Positions 16,074-25,535 of a stretch of 64,000 bases of DNA are shown here, piece by piece (the first letter of the stretch is position 1; every line of letters begins with the position of its first letter). The DNA comes from Thalassovita sp. (GTDB lineage: Bacteria > Pseudomonadota > Alphaproteobacteria > Rhodobacterales > Rhodobacteraceae): the NCBI GenBank assembly GCA_029212905.1, contig JARGPB010000004.1, forward strand, positions 1-64,000, read 5' to 3'. A program made the position numbers and the translations under genes. Below the pieces are notes generated by a model. The model was not told the DNA's origin and searched no databases. It was given only the letters and a program-made list of their open reading frames with translations.

Positions 16074-17378
16074 TTACCCCTTGATCAGCTTGCGCCGCAG
16101 CCATCCCGAGACCCAATCCATCAGCATCACCATCAGCACGATCAGCACGATGTAATAGCTAACCTCTTCCCAATCTTTCTGGGTCAGAATGGCCTGAGTC
16201 AGCAGCAAACCAATCCCGCCACCGGTGATTGCGCCGATGATCGTGGCGCTGCGTGTGTTCGATTCCAGAAAGTACAAAACCTGGCTCAGCAACACCGGCG
16301 TCACCTGCGGAATGACCCCAAAGCGATAGCGTTGCAGCGGTTTCGCACCTGTGGACTTAATGCCCTCGATCTGGTTTTCATCAACGTTTTCCAATGCTTC
16401 CGAGAACATCTTGCCGAAACTTCCGGTGTCCGTGATCAGAATTGCCAACGCCCCGGTCAGCGGTCCCGGACCAAAGGCGCGCGCCAGGACGATGGTCCAG
16501 ATCAGAGCGTCGACGCCTCGGAAGAAGTCGAAAAGGCGGCGGGCGGCGAAACGCAGGGGCATCAGCGGCGTGAAATTCCGTGCGGCCAGAAAGGCCAGCG
16601 GCAAGGCCACCATCGCCGCGCCGAATGTCCCCAGAAACGCCATCAGGATTGTCTCAAATATCGCCCAGGCAACCTCGGCGTGGCGCCACATGGCATTGCC
16701 CCAGAAATCATGCCAGATCGCCGAAAAATCACCCGAAAAAGCCTTGGAAATCAGCTCTGTAGCGCCCAGTCCGTGGAAAGGGCTGTCCAGCGTGAAAAAG
16801 AACAATTCCCAGCCAAACGCATAGCGGAAAACCTCGGTTCGGTTGCGGGTAACGGTGATCCGCGCGTCCGGCAAAGTCACCATCAGACGGTTCTTGGAGG
16901 CGCTGATATTATCGGGCAAATCGCCCGTGGGCAGCTCGGCGTTCACGCCAGTTCGGCCCGGATGCGCCACGATAACGGGACCCGAGTTTGGGGCGATTTG
17001 TACAAAATCGGCCCCAAATGTTACAAATGCCCCCCCGCCCAGATCAATCCGGGTCTCGGGACCAGTCTGAGACACCCATTCGGGGCGCTCGCCTTCGGGA
17101 TAGGTGCCTTTGCGTTCGCCCTCGATGGCGATGACAACGTCGCCCGACCGGTTGTCACGGGTCACATGGGTTTTGTAGCTATAGCTGTCGCGGATCAGCG
17201 TCTTACCATTCTGAAGGTTCGCACGATCGCTGAGCCCCAGAATATCAAACGCAAAGAAAATGTAGATCAGATAGGCCAGGATCGCCGCAGGCAGCGCAAA
17301 ACCCATCAGGCGCTTGCGCAGAAACAACCCGTCTGCACGCTCTTTCAGCGCGACGGTTTCGAATGCTGTCATGGTCAT
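16074..17378 (-). CDS. phnE: Phosphonate ABC permease PhnE2, long form
   Basis: Second permease subunit of the phosphonate importer. At 434 residues it is much longer than a usual PhnE (about 260-310). The first helix (about 24-45, MGFALPAAILAYLIYIFFAF) is followed by a soluble region of roughly 130 residues (48-175) rich in beta-type sequence, probably periplasmic, before the binding-protein-dependent permease domain (about 225-434) with the EAA loop (ALENVDENQIEGIKSTGAKPLQ). Start overlaps the phnE1 stop (ATGA), so the two permeases are made together. The extra domain might contact PhnD; that is an inference. Confidence 0.92.
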   Translation of the reverse strand: MTMTAFETVALKERADGLFLRKRLMGFALPAAILAYLIYIFFAFDILGLSDRANLQNGKTLIRDSYSYKTHVTRDNRSGDVVIAIEGERKGTYPEGERPEWVSQTGPETRIDLGGGAFVTFGADFVQIAPNSGPVIVAHPGRTGVNAELPTGDLPDNISASKNRLMVTLPDARITVTRNRTEVFRYAFGWELFFFTLDSPFHGLGATELISKAFSGDFSAIWHDFWGNAMWRHAEVAWAIFETILMAFLGTFGAAMVALPLAFLAARNFTPLMPLRFAARRLFDFFRGVDALIWTIVLARAFGPGPLTGALAILITDTGSFGKMFSEALENVDENQIEGIKSTGAKPLQRYRFGVIPQVTPVLLSQVLYFLESNTRSATIIGAITGGGIGLLLTQAILTQKDWEEVSYYIVLIVLMVMLMDWVSGWLRRKLIKG

Positions 17379-18253
17379 AGGGTGGCCTCCAGGCGGGCGC
17401 CATGGGTCAGACGATCCCGCAGCAGTGACGAAATCTGATCAACCAAAACAATGGTGCCGAACAGCAGCAGGAAAATGGCGGCGGCCTCGTCATATTGGCC
17501 TTTGCCCCAGCTCATGGCGTTCTTGAGGTCATAGCCAATGCCGCCCGCACCAACAAAACCCAGAATGGCCGAGGCGCGAATGTTGATTTCAAAGCGCAGC
17601 AAAGCATAGCTGAGGTAGTTCGGCGCAACCTGCGGAACGATGCCCAAAAGCATCCGCTGCGCCCACGACGCCCCAACAGATTGCAGGCCCTCGATAGGTT
17701 TGAGGCTGGCGTTCTCGTTGACCTCGGAGAACAGTTTGCCCAGCGCGCCGGCCGTATGAAAGGCAATGGCGATCATGGCGGGCACGGGACCACCACCAAG
17801 GATGAAAATCAGCACCAAGGCCACAACGATTTCCGGTATCGCGCGCATGATGTCCATGGCGCGGCGGAAAACCGGGATCAGACGCGGCCAACGCGCCAGC
17901 CCGCGGGTGGACAAAAGGGACAGAACGATCGCGATCAGGGCGCCGAACAACGTCGAGGCCCCCGCGATATTCAGGGTCTCGATCAGGGACGGCAGGAAAT
18001 GCACGAAATGGGCGGGCAGATCCGCAAGCTTCTGGCTGGCCTCGCTCAGGACCTCGGCCGGGAAGTCAAACACGCGATGCAGGCCGGACCAGAATCCACC
18101 TGCGTTGCGATCATCGGCCAGCATAAAGCCCGACACCATCAGCGCCACGAATACTGCCAGGATTACGCCGGAATAGAGCCGCTTTCGGTGAGCCATCGCC
18201 AGATATTCGGCGCGGACTTCGGCGGTCGGGGGATGTGCGGAAATGTCAGCCAT
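17375..18253 (-). CDS. phnE: Phosphonate ABC permease PhnE1
   Basis: Inner-membrane permease of the phosphonate importer, 292 residues from the ATG at 18253, chosen because GAAGG lies 6-10 bases upstream and homologues start MADISAH-like; a further upstream start would run into the hairpin after phnD. A helix at about 25-45 (SGVILAVFVALMVSGFMLA) precedes the permease core with the EAA motif (SEVNENASLKPIEGLQSVGAS) and GAGGIGYDLKNAM. It follows phnD by 61 bases, with a strong hairpin in the gap. Confidence 0.94.
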   Translation of the reverse strand: MADISAHPPTAEVRAEYLAMAHRKRLYSGVILAVFVALMVSGFMLADDRNAGGFWSGLHRVFDFPAEVLSEASQKLADLPAHFVHFLPSLIETLNIAGASTLFGALIAIVLSLLSTRGLARWPRLIPVFRRAMDIMRAIPEIVVALVLIFILGGGPVPAMIAIAFHTAGALGKLFSEVNENASLKPIEGLQSVGASWAQRMLLGIVPQVAPNYLSYALLRFEINIRASAILGFVGAGGIGYDLKNAMSWGKGQYDEAAAIFLLLFGTIVLVDQISSLLRDRLTHGARLEATL

Positions 18254-18271
18254 GGGTACCTTCAGACAGCA

Positions 18272-18298
18272 AACAGGCCCCCGCGTGAGGGGCCTGTT
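18272..18298 (-). terminator. Intra-operon hairpin after phnD
   Basis: Perfect 10-bp arms AACAGGCCCC (18272-18281) and GGGGCCTGTT (18289-18298) with a 7-base loop, 17 bases after the phnD stop. Only a TTTG follows on the minus strand, so it is a weak terminator at best. Hairpins in this place after a binding-protein gene usually stabilise its mRNA and lower expression of the permeases. Confidence 0.7.
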
Positions 18299-18314
18299 CA
18301 AAGAGGGTGTCGAA

Positions 18315-19217
18315 TTAGTTCGACTTGAGTTTACGCGCTTCGACGATCACTTCGTAGGCGTCATGCGTGATCGGCATGAAGCCTTTGGCGTCGCCCTGCA
18401 AAACACCATAGGCGCAATCGGCATCCATGGATTTCAGCGAAGCCATCAGACCGGTCATTTTCAGTTTGACGTCTTCGGGCAGCGATTTGCGCAGAACAAC
18501 GGGGCCTTCGGGGATGGGCTTGGAGCGCCAGATCTGAACCAGGTCGTTCATGTCAACCAGGCCAGCGTCCACGGCCTTGCGCAGCGCACCCGAGTTATAG
18601 CCGTCTTCCCAGTTGCCCAGACCGTCGGCCCAGGTGACGCCGCCGTCCACGTCGCCGTTGTTCACGGCCACGATGGTCTGTTCATGCCCGCCGGTGAATT
18701 TCACTTCGCCGAAATAATCGCCCGAGGTCATGGTCGCGCCAGTTGCCTGGGGGATCTCGATCGAGGGGATCAGGAAGCCCGAAGTCGAGTTCGGATCGCC
18801 AAAGCCAAAGACTTTGCCCTTCATGCCGTCCAGATCGGTGATGCCGCTGTCTTTGCGGGCAAAGCCGATCGAGTAGTAGCCATAGCCACCGTCGTTGTTG
18901 ACCTTGACCAGGATCGGCTCGACCGCTTCGGGGTCCGACAGGAAGGTTTTGGCATAACCCGAGGCGCCCAGCCAAGCCATGTCGATGGTGCCGCCCAGCA
19001 GGCCCTGGATCACACCGTTATAGTCAGCAGGAGCGAACAGTTTGGTTTCGACGCCCAGCAGGGTCTCGGTTTTTTCGCGCAGGCATTCGTTGCTGTTCAT
19101 GCGGTCTTGGGCGTTTTCGCCGCCCAGGATGCCGATGCGGAACTCTTTGATTTCTTCGGCCATGACCGGGCTGGTCAGGGCGGTGGTTGCCAGAACGGCA
19201 GCAATCAGTTTTTTCAT
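18315..19217 (-). CDS. phnD: Phosphonate-binding protein PhnD
   Basis: Periplasmic binding protein of the phosphonate importer, 300 residues. Sec signal peptide MKKLIAAVLATTALTSPVMA is followed by EEIKEFRIGILGGENAQDR, the usual PhnD start. Ligand-loop features are GDPNSTSGFLIPSIEI (phosphate/phosphonate-binding P-loop-like stretch near 130) and GGTIDMAWLGASGYA near 75. It lies 36 bases after phnC, and the hairpin behind it suggests it is made in excess of the permeases, as is common for binding proteins. Confidence 0.96.
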   Translation of the reverse strand: MKKLIAAVLATTALTSPVMAEEIKEFRIGILGGENAQDRMNSNECLREKTETLLGVETKLFAPADYNGVIQGLLGGTIDMAWLGASGYAKTFLSDPEAVEPILVKVNNDGGYGYYSIGFARKDSGITDLDGMKGKVFGFGDPNSTSGFLIPSIEIPQATGATMTSGDYFGEVKFTGGHEQTIVAVNNGDVDGGVTWADGLGNWEDGYNSGALRKAVDAGLVDMNDLVQIWRSKPIPEGPVVLRKSLPEDVKLKMTGLMASLKSMDADCAYGVLQGDAKGFMPITHDAYEVIVEARKLKSN

Positions 19218-19253
19218 CGTTTCTCTCCGATTGGAATAAGCTGGTTGGGGGGA

Positions 19254-20069
19254 TTAGGCCGTTTGGGCCAGATCGTTCGGTGTTGAGCGCGCCAGCGCGT
19301 CGATGCTGGTGCTGGTCGCGGATTCGGAAAACGACCCGTCCGCGCCATAGATGTCCCGCGCCGCCCCGGTGGTGAGCTGCTCGGGTGTTCCGTCGAACAC
19401 CACACGGCCAGCGCGCATCCCGATGACGCGATCACAATAGCGGCGGGCGGTGTCCAAAGTATGCAGGTTGGCGATGACCATGCGGCCGTCCTCGTCGTGA
19501 ATGCGGCGCAGGTCATCCATGACGATCTGGGCATTCATCGGGTCCAGGCTGGCGATGGGTTCATCGGCCAAAACGATCTTGGGGTTCTGCATCACAGCGC
19601 GGGCGATGGCGACGCGCTGTTGCTGACCGCCGGACAGGGCCTCGGCGCGTTTGGCGGCGTGGCCAGCGATGCCCAGGCGATCCAGAATATCAATCGCGCG
19701 GTGGATGTCGGCCTGCGGATACAGGTTGAACATGGTGGTCAGGGTGTTGCGCTGGTTCAGCGTCCCGTGCAACACGTTGGACACAACATCCATCCGCGGC
19801 ACCAAGTTGAATTGCTGGAAAATCATCGCGCAGTCGGCCTGCCAGCGACGTTTGTCCGCGCCCTTCAACGCCGAAATATTCCGGCCCTCAAAGGTGATGG
19901 TGCCCGAGGTTTCCGTTTCAAGCCGGTTCAGCATCCGCAGCAAGGTGGACTTGCCCGCGCCAGACGCCCCGATGATGCCAATCATCATCGGACGGTCGAG
20001 CTGAATCGAGACGTCATCGACGGCCTTATTGGCGCCAAACGCCTTCGTCAAATTCTGGATGCTTAGCAT
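19254..20069 (-). CDS. phnC: Phosphonate ABC ATPase PhnC
   Basis: Cytosolic ATPase of the phosphonate importer, 271 residues. Walker A GASGAGKST, Q-loop MIFQQFNLVPRMDV, signature ALSGGQQQRVAIARA, Walker B IVLADEPIASLD and switch histidine NLHTLDTA are present; the NVLHGTLNQRNTL stretch is typical of PhnC. A C-terminal extension of about 30 residues, rich in Ser and Thr, follows the core. First gene of the operon phnC-D-E1-E2-acyltransferase; a PHO-box-like site lies 64-81 bases upstream. Confidence 0.96.
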   Translation of the reverse strand: MLSIQNLTKAFGANKAVDDVSIQLDRPMMIGIIGASGAGKSTLLRMLNRLETETSGTITFEGRNISALKGADKRRWQADCAMIFQQFNLVPRMDVVSNVLHGTLNQRNTLTTMFNLYPQADIHRAIDILDRLGIAGHAAKRAEALSGGQQQRVAIARAVMQNPKIVLADEPIASLDPMNAQIVMDDLRRIHDEDGRMVIANLHTLDTARRYCDRVIGMRAGRVVFDGTPEQLTTGAARDIYGADGSFSESATSTSIDALARSTPNDLAQTA

Positions 20070-20132
20070 TCTTTACCCCATTTTCTTGGCTTGGGGGGTA
20101 AGTGTGCAGCGAGACGGATTCTTTACAAATTG

Positions 20133-20150
20133 CTGAAACTTTTGTGACGC
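20133..20150 (-). promoter_or_regulatory. PHO-box-like site before phnC
   Basis: Minus strand reads GCGTCAC-AAAA-GTTTCAG, two 7-base half-sites with a 4-base A-rich spacer. Each half matches four positions of the PhoB consensus. Position 64 bases before phnC fits an activator site for the import operon; the match is imperfect. Confidence 0.4.
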
Positions 20151-20233
20151 CCTGAGGTGGGGCACATGGGTGATACACGCTTAATGGTTTGTTTTATAAC
20201 GATAATATACAGGAAAACCAAACAGGTGCGTAT

Positions 20234-20989
20234 TTACTTTTGCCGTCGCAATGCCAGAGATTGCAGCAAATGCCGTGGCAAAATCCAAAAACAACTGAGG
20301 TAGCGCATGACCATGCGACCCGGATTTTCGAACGTGCGCCACAGCCATTCCATCTGAATGGCCCGCACCCAACGCGGCGCGCGTTTCTGCGCACCAGACA
20401 GGAAATCCAACCCCGCCCCGATGGACGCAAACCCAACCGACGGCGCAATGGCGCGACCGCGGGCGGCGAACAGCTCTTGTTTGGGGGCGCCCAGCGCGAT
20501 GAAGCACAGCCCCACCCCATCGGATTCTAGTTTGCGGAGGATATCATCGGCCTGCGCGCCCTGCGGATCGAACCCAAAGGGCGGGGCGATGCGCGCGATG
20601 ACAGACAGGTCCGGCACCTGCTGTTCCAGCGCGGTGGCGGCCTTTTTCAGGCTTTCGTCCGTGGTGCCGACCAGCCCGACGGGAATCCCGCATTCCGCGG
20701 CCAGAAAACACAACGGCAAGATCATATCCGAGCCCGGCAACAGCTCGACCGGGTGGCCGGCGAGATGCGACATCCAGACAATCGGATTGCCATCCGCAAC
20801 CACCAGATCCTGCGCCTTATAGGCCGCGCGAAAATCCATGTCCGCGCGCAGCTTGACCAGGTGATCCAGGTTCAATGTCGCCAGAGCAAACCCCTGATGC
20901 GCAGCAAACCGTGCACGGACCAGAGTTTCTAGCGTCGTCCAATCAGGCACGCCAACGCCAAGCTGGTAACTGCCAATGGTAAACTGCAC
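20234..20989 (-). CDS. WecG/TagA/CpsF-family glycosyltransferase
   Basis: A 251-residue membrane-associated transferase of the family that adds an N-acetylmannosamine-type sugar to an undecaprenyl-diphosphate-linked sugar, the second step in several surface polymers. Family motifs are LNLDHLVKLR near 40, the conserved aspartate in VVADGNPIVWMS near 65, LGAPKQE near 170 and GAGLDFLSGAQKRAPRW near 190. The start is a GTG at 20989 with AGGAG six bases upstream. Donor sugar is not predictable. It is transcribed away from the oxidoreductase at 21196, with a 206-base shared promoter region. Confidence 0.9.
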   Translation of the reverse strand: MQFTIGSYQLGVGVPDWTTLETLVRARFAAHQGFALATLNLDHLVKLRADMDFRAAYKAQDLVVADGNPIVWMSHLAGHPVELLPGSDMILPLCFLAAECGIPVGLVGTTDESLKKAATALEQQVPDLSVIARIAPPFGFDPQGAQADDILRKLESDGVGLCFIALGAPKQELFAARGRAIAPSVGFASIGAGLDFLSGAQKRAPRWVRAIQMEWLWRTFENPGRMVMRYLSCFWILPRHLLQSLALRRQK

Positions 20990-21195
20990 GCCGGTCTCCT
21001 ACTTACACGGGATTTGCATGCGCAGGATACGCAGACTCGTGCGGATGGCAATCAGCCAGACCCTGAAACTGCTTTAACCGCGACAAACTGTTGACATTTT
21101 CCTATGCTGTAGTGCGGCGAACGACAAAAGCAGAGTGATAGTGCAGGTATGCGGGCAGCAAGCGGCACAGAAAACAGGCAATCGGAGACCTCAGC

Positions 21196-22317
21196 ATGAG
21201 CGGCGTCACATTGATCGGCTGCGGCTTTGTTGCGGATCTGTATATGCGGTCCCTTCAAACGTCGGGAATTTCGGTGCTGGGGGTGTTTGACCTGCGCGAG
21301 GACCGGCTGACCACGTTTTGCGACCACTGGAAAGTCCCGCGTTTCGCCACATTGGATGCCCTGCTGGCCGCACAGCCGCATGACGGGGTCGTGCTGAACC
21401 TGACCAACCCCGCCGCCCATTATGAGATCAACCGCACCTGTCTAGAAGCCGGGCATCACGTCTATTCGGAAAAGCCCCTGGCGCTGGACATGGACGACGC
21501 GCGGGCGTTGCACAGGCTTGCGACTGAGCGCGGGTTGCTGTTGGCCTCGGCCCCGTGTTCGGTTCTGGGAGAGGCGGCGCAGACCCTGGCCAAGGCCGTG
21601 CGCGATGGTGTCGCCGGAACGCCTCGGCTGGTCTATGCAGAGCTGGACGACGGGTTCATCCCGCAGGCCCCGGTGCAGGACTGGCACAGCGAAAGCGGCG
21701 CGCCCTGGCCCTATGAGGATGAATTCCGCGTGGGCTGTACGCTGGAGCACGCGGGGTATTACCTGACGTGGCTGATCGCGATGTTCGGCACGGTGCGCAG
21801 CGTCACGGCGGCCTCGGCCGGGGTGATCCCAGATAAGCTGGGTGTTGCGGGTGCCGCGCCGGATTTCTCGGTTGCGACGCTGTTTTTCGAAAACGGGCCG
21901 GTGGTGCGGCTGACCTGTTCAATTGCCGCGCCGCATAACCACCAGATCCGGGTGATCGGTGACGCGGGCGTGCTGGCCCTGCACAAGGCCTGGGACAACG
22001 GCGCCAAGGTGAAATTCCATCGCCGGATGCGGATCAGGCGGCGTCTGCTGGAAAACCCGCTGGGACGCCGGATCAAGCTGGCCGGACCGACCCATCCCAA
22101 GGTGGGGCGCTGGGGGGCGGCCTCGATGAATTTTGCGCTGGGACCGGCGGAAATGCTGGATGCGCTGCGCGAGGGGCGGCCCTGTCGGCTGTCCTCGGAT
22201 TTTGCACTACATTTGAACGAGGTCACGCTGGCCATTCAAAACGCCGGAGATTCCACAGGCGCCCAGCCTATGACCACCCGTTGTGACGTAATGGAGCCGA
22301 TGCCATGGGCCAGATGA
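21196..22317 (+). CDS. Gfo/Idh/MocA-family oxidoreductase
   Basis: A 373-residue NAD(P)-dependent sugar oxidoreductase. An N-terminal Rossmann fold (MSGVTLIGCGFVADLYMRSL) carries the GxGxxA-type start, and SEKPLALDMDDA near residue 95 contains the catalytic EKP motif; the C-terminal part is the mixed alpha/beta domain. First gene of a five-gene plus-strand run that continues with an epimerase, a GT4, a GT2 and a fused oxidoreductase-epimerase, so it probably makes a nucleotide-linked or lipid-linked sugar for that pathway. The end overlaps the next gene by 13 bases. The exact sugar is unknown. Confidence 0.85.
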   Translation: MSGVTLIGCGFVADLYMRSLQTSGISVLGVFDLREDRLTTFCDHWKVPRFATLDALLAAQPHDGVVLNLTNPAAHYEINRTCLEAGHHVYSEKPLALDMDDARALHRLATERGLLLASAPCSVLGEAAQTLAKAVRDGVAGTPRLVYAELDDGFIPQAPVQDWHSESGAPWPYEDEFRVGCTLEHAGYYLTWLIAMFGTVRSVTAASAGVIPDKLGVAGAAPDFSVATLFFENGPVVRLTCSIAAPHNHQIRVIGDAGVLALHKAWDNGAKVKFHRRMRIRRRLLENPLGRRIKLAGPTHPKVGRWGAASMNFALGPAEMLDALREGRPCRLSSDFALHLNEVTLAIQNAGDSTGAQPMTTRCDVMEPMPWAR

Positions 22318-23312
22318 CGCTGATGATCACCGGAGCGGCGGGCTATGTCGGGCGTGCCACGGTCGCCGCCGCGCGCGAGGCCGGGCATGATGTTATCGCC
22401 GTTGTGCGTCTGGCCGGGGTCATCCCCGATGGCTGGGAAGACGACGATGGAATCGAGCTGATTCAGGCGGATCTGGCTGTGCCCGGCTCGGTCGAGGCGC
22501 TGAATATGATCGGCGTCGATGCTGTTATCCATGCCGCCGCCAGCCTGACGGGCGATGACGCGGAACAAGAGCGCAGCACGCTGCAAGGCACCCGGCATCT
22601 GCTGGCCGCAATGGAGCAGGCCGAGGATACCCCGCGGTTGGTGCTTGTGAGTTCGGTTTCGGTCTATTCGGGGATGGGGATCGCCGAAAACGCCACGATC
22701 GACGAGACCTCGGCGCTGGAACGGCGGGCCGATCTGCGCGACGCCTATTGCCGGGCGAAACTGCGGCAAGAACAAATCACGGCGGACGCTGCGCTGAGTA
22801 CGGGGGCCGAATTGCGGATCATGCGGCTGGGGGCGGTTTTCGGCCCCGAAAGGCTGTGGAATGCGCATATCGGGCCGGGATTCGGGCCGGTACTGCTGCG
22901 CCTGGCGACGCGCGGGGAAATCCCGATGTGCCACATTGCTCATTGCGCCGAGGCGCTGGTGCGGGCCGCAGAAATCCCTGTACCAGACGGGCCGGATGGT
23001 GCGATCGAGGTGCTGAACCTGGTGGATGATGACCTGCCGGACCGGGTGCGGTTCGTGAATGCGATGGCGCGCACCGGCTGGCCCAGATTCATCATCCCGC
23101 TGTCCTGGCGCGTGCTGGATCTGGCGGCGGGGATGCTGCGCGGGGTGCCTGGACGTCCCGGCCTGCTGCGACGCGAGGCTCTGCGGGCGCGGATGCTGCC
23201 GGTGTTCTATCCCAATACGCGGCTAAAGGCGCGGCTGGATCTGCCCGCCACCGCCGCATTCGAAGAGCTGTTCGCCCGCTCGATCGGTGCCGAAGTGGCG
23301 GAGGACGAATAA
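22305..23312 (+). CDS. NAD-dependent epimerase/dehydratase
   Basis: A 335-residue extended SDR protein. The N-terminal glycine motif MITGAAGYVGRATVAAA (GxxGxxG) and the catalytic Ser and YxxxK (SSVSVYSG near 112; AYCRAKLRQEQ near 145) are present. It is translated with the preceding oxidoreductase (13-base overlap) and its stop overlaps the following glycosyltransferase start (TAATG). It probably epimerises or dehydrates the same sugar. The same two activities occur fused at 25536-27626. Confidence 0.86.
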   Translation: MGQMTLMITGAAGYVGRATVAAAREAGHDVIAVVRLAGVIPDGWEDDDGIELIQADLAVPGSVEALNMIGVDAVIHAAASLTGDDAEQERSTLQGTRHLLAAMEQAEDTPRLVLVSSVSVYSGMGIAENATIDETSALERRADLRDAYCRAKLRQEQITADAALSTGAELRIMRLGAVFGPERLWNAHIGPGFGPVLLRLATRGEIPMCHIAHCAEALVRAAEIPVPDGPDGAIEVLNLVDDDLPDRVRFVNAMARTGWPRFIIPLSWRVLDLAAGMLRGVPGRPGLLRREALRARMLPVFYPNTRLKARLDLPATAAFEELFARSIGAEVAEDE

Positions 23313-24559
23313 TGGTCAAGATCGCCTATCTGACCGGGGAATACCCCCGCGCCACGGACACGTTCATCCAACGCGAGGTTGCCGCCCTGCGCGAACAGGG
23401 GATCGAGGTTCAGACGTGCTCGATCCGGCGGACGGGGATTGAACATCTGGTCGGCCCCGAACAAAAGGCCGAGGCCGCGCGGACGTTTTACGTGCTGGCC
23501 GCCACCAGCGCGCCTGTGCGGTTGCTGCGCTGTCACGCGCAGGCCCTGCGGCGCAGTCCGGGGCGATACTGGCGGGCGCTGAAACTGGCGCTGAAAACCT
23601 CGCCCGGTGGCATAAAGGCGACGCTATATCAGCTGTTCTATTTCGCCGAGGCCGTGGTTCTGGCCGATCAGCTGCGCCGCGACGGCGTGCAACATCTGCA
23701 CAACCACATCGCCAAGGCCAGCTGCACCGTCGCCATGCTGTGCCAGGAAATAAGCGGCATCCCCTATAGCTTCACCCTGCACGGGCCGGACATCTTTTTC
23801 GAACCGATCCGCTGGCGGCTGGACGAGAAAATCGCGCGGGCGGCCTTTGTCGCCTGTATCAGCGAATTTTGCCGGTCGCAGGCGATGGTATTTTCCGACC
23901 CGCAGCACTGGAACAGGCTGCATATCGTGCATTGCGGCATTCAGCCCGAACGGTATCTGGCGCCGACACAGCGCGCGGGTTCAAAGGCGCTGTTTGTCGG
24001 ACGCCTGGCAGCAGTCAAGGGCGTGCCCGTGCTGTTCAGCGCAATGCAACAGCTGATCAAGGATATCCCCGCGTTTCACCTGACGCTGATCGGCGACGGG
24101 CCGGAACGCGCCGCATTGGAACAGATGGCATCACAGATGGGACTGGGGCCGCATGTTTCGTTCGTTGGATACAAATCTCAGGCCGAGGTGGCCGAGGCCC
24201 TGCAAGAGCACGACCTGCTGGTCCTGCCCAGCTTTGCCGAGGGGGTGCCCGTGGTGCTGATGGAGGCAATGGCCGCCGCCCTGCCCGTGGTAACAACGCA
24301 GATCGCGGGCGTGCCCGAGCTGGTCCAACAGGGACACAGCGGCGTGCTGGTCCCGCCGGGTGATCCGCACGCATTACAAGAGGCGCTGCACAGGGTTCTG
24401 ACCGATCCGGCACTGGCCGAACAGATGGGGGCCAATGGCCGCGCCCATGTTGAACGCAGCTTTGCCATCCAGAGCGAAGCCGGCTGGCTGGGGCAGCTGT
24501 TGACCGGCTATGTCGCGGGCACACCGCCGCAGGGCAAACGACCGGAGGCAGACGCATGA
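23312..24559 (+). CDS. GT4-family glycosyltransferase
   Basis: A 415-residue GT-B fold enzyme of family GT4, resembling EPS and colanic-acid glycosyltransferases. The N-terminus has YLTGEYPRATDTFIQREVAAL, the donor domain begins near KALFVGRLAAVKGV (residue 230), and the E-x7-E motif is FAEGVPVVLMEAMAA near 310, followed by AGVPELVQQGHSGVLVPPGD. It uses a nucleotide sugar to extend a lipid-linked oligosaccharide on the cytoplasmic face. The stop overlaps the following GT2 start (ATGA). Confidence 0.9.
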   Translation: MVKIAYLTGEYPRATDTFIQREVAALREQGIEVQTCSIRRTGIEHLVGPEQKAEAARTFYVLAATSAPVRLLRCHAQALRRSPGRYWRALKLALKTSPGGIKATLYQLFYFAEAVVLADQLRRDGVQHLHNHIAKASCTVAMLCQEISGIPYSFTLHGPDIFFEPIRWRLDEKIARAAFVACISEFCRSQAMVFSDPQHWNRLHIVHCGIQPERYLAPTQRAGSKALFVGRLAAVKGVPVLFSAMQQLIKDIPAFHLTLIGDGPERAALEQMASQMGLGPHVSFVGYKSQAEVAEALQEHDLLVLPSFAEGVPVVLMEAMAAALPVVTTQIAGVPELVQQGHSGVLVPPGDPHALQEALHRVLTDPALAEQMGANGRAHVERSFAIQSEAGWLGQLLTGYVAGTPPQGKRPEADA

Positions 24560-25524
24560 GCACCATCGCCGCCGTCGTCATCGGACGGAACGAAGGGGAC
24601 CGTCTGGTTCGCTGTCTGAATTCCCTGAAGGAGCAGGCGGATCGGATTGTCTATGTTGATTCAGGATCGACCGACAACAGCGTTCAGATGGCCCAGGACA
24701 TGGGCATTGACGTGGTGGATCTGGACACGACGGTGCCGTTTACGGCAGCGCGCGCGCGAAACGCCGGGTTCGAGGCGCTGAAACCGGATCTGCCGGACTA
24801 TGTGCAATTCGTGGATGGCGACTGTGGGGTTCAGGACGGCTGGCTGACCAAGGCCGCGGCTGAACTGGACGCGCGCCCCGAGCTGGGCATCGTCACCGGC
24901 TGGCGTGCCGAAATCCACCCTGAACACAGCATCTATAACGCAATTGCCGATTTCGAATGGCACCGCCCTGCTGGGGACATCGCGGCCTGTGGCGGGGACA
25001 TGATGGTACGTGCCGCCGATTTCGACGCGATTGGCGGGTTCAACCCCGTGGTCATCGCGGCCGAGGACGATGAATTCTGCGCCAGGATGCGCAAATCCGG
25101 CAAGGCTTTGTGGCGGCTGCCCGAGCAAATGACCCTGCACGACGCAAACATGACCACGTTTGGGGAATGGTGGCGCCGGGCAGTCCGGTCAGGGCATGGG
25201 TTTGCGCAGGTCGGCGCGCTGCACCCCGAGCATTTCCAGGCCGAGCGCAAACGCGTCTGGGTCTTTGGGGCGGTGCTGCCCTTGGTCCTGCTGATCGGGG
25301 TGATTACGGGTTTCTGGCCCATCGTGGTGCTGATTGCGGGGGCTTATGGGCTGTCCTACTTGCGCACGGTTTCCGGGCTGCAACGCGAAGGCCTGTCGCG
25401 CAAAGAGGCAAAGCGGCTTTCTGTGCTGCTGAGCCTGTCAAAAATTCCGAATTTCTTTGGAATGCTAACCTATTACAAGCGTCGCCTGACCGGGGCGGAT
25501 ATGCGCATTATCGAGTATAAGTGA
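24556..25524 (+). CDS. Membrane-associated GT2 glycosyltransferase
   Basis: A 322-residue family GT2 enzyme. The GT-A start AAVVIGRNEGDRLVRCL, the VDSGSTDNS nucleotide loop, the metal-binding DxD in FVDGDCGV (near 90) and AAEDDEFCARMRKSGK are present. Two hydrophobic segments near 235-270 (FGAVLPLVLLIGVITGFW, IVVLIAGAYGLSYL) suggest anchoring in the inner membrane. It is coupled to the GT4 gene upstream and followed after 11 bases by the fused oxidoreductase-epimerase gene. Confidence 0.9.
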   Translation: MSTIAAVVIGRNEGDRLVRCLNSLKEQADRIVYVDSGSTDNSVQMAQDMGIDVVDLDTTVPFTAARARNAGFEALKPDLPDYVQFVDGDCGVQDGWLTKAAAELDARPELGIVTGWRAEIHPEHSIYNAIADFEWHRPAGDIAACGGDMMVRAADFDAIGGFNPVVIAAEDDEFCARMRKSGKALWRLPEQMTLHDANMTTFGEWWRRAVRSGHGFAQVGALHPEHFQAERKRVWVFGAVLPLVLLIGVITGFWPIVVLIAGAYGLSYLRTVSGLQREGLSRKEAKRLSVLLSLSKIPNFFGMLTYYKRRLTGADMRIIEYK

Positions 25525-25535
25525 CGGAGAACATC

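Noticed and set aside
15477..17438. Plus-strand 653-codon open frame
   Set aside because: Antisense to the hexapeptide acyltransferase and phnE2; no recognisable domain and composition of a shadow frame.
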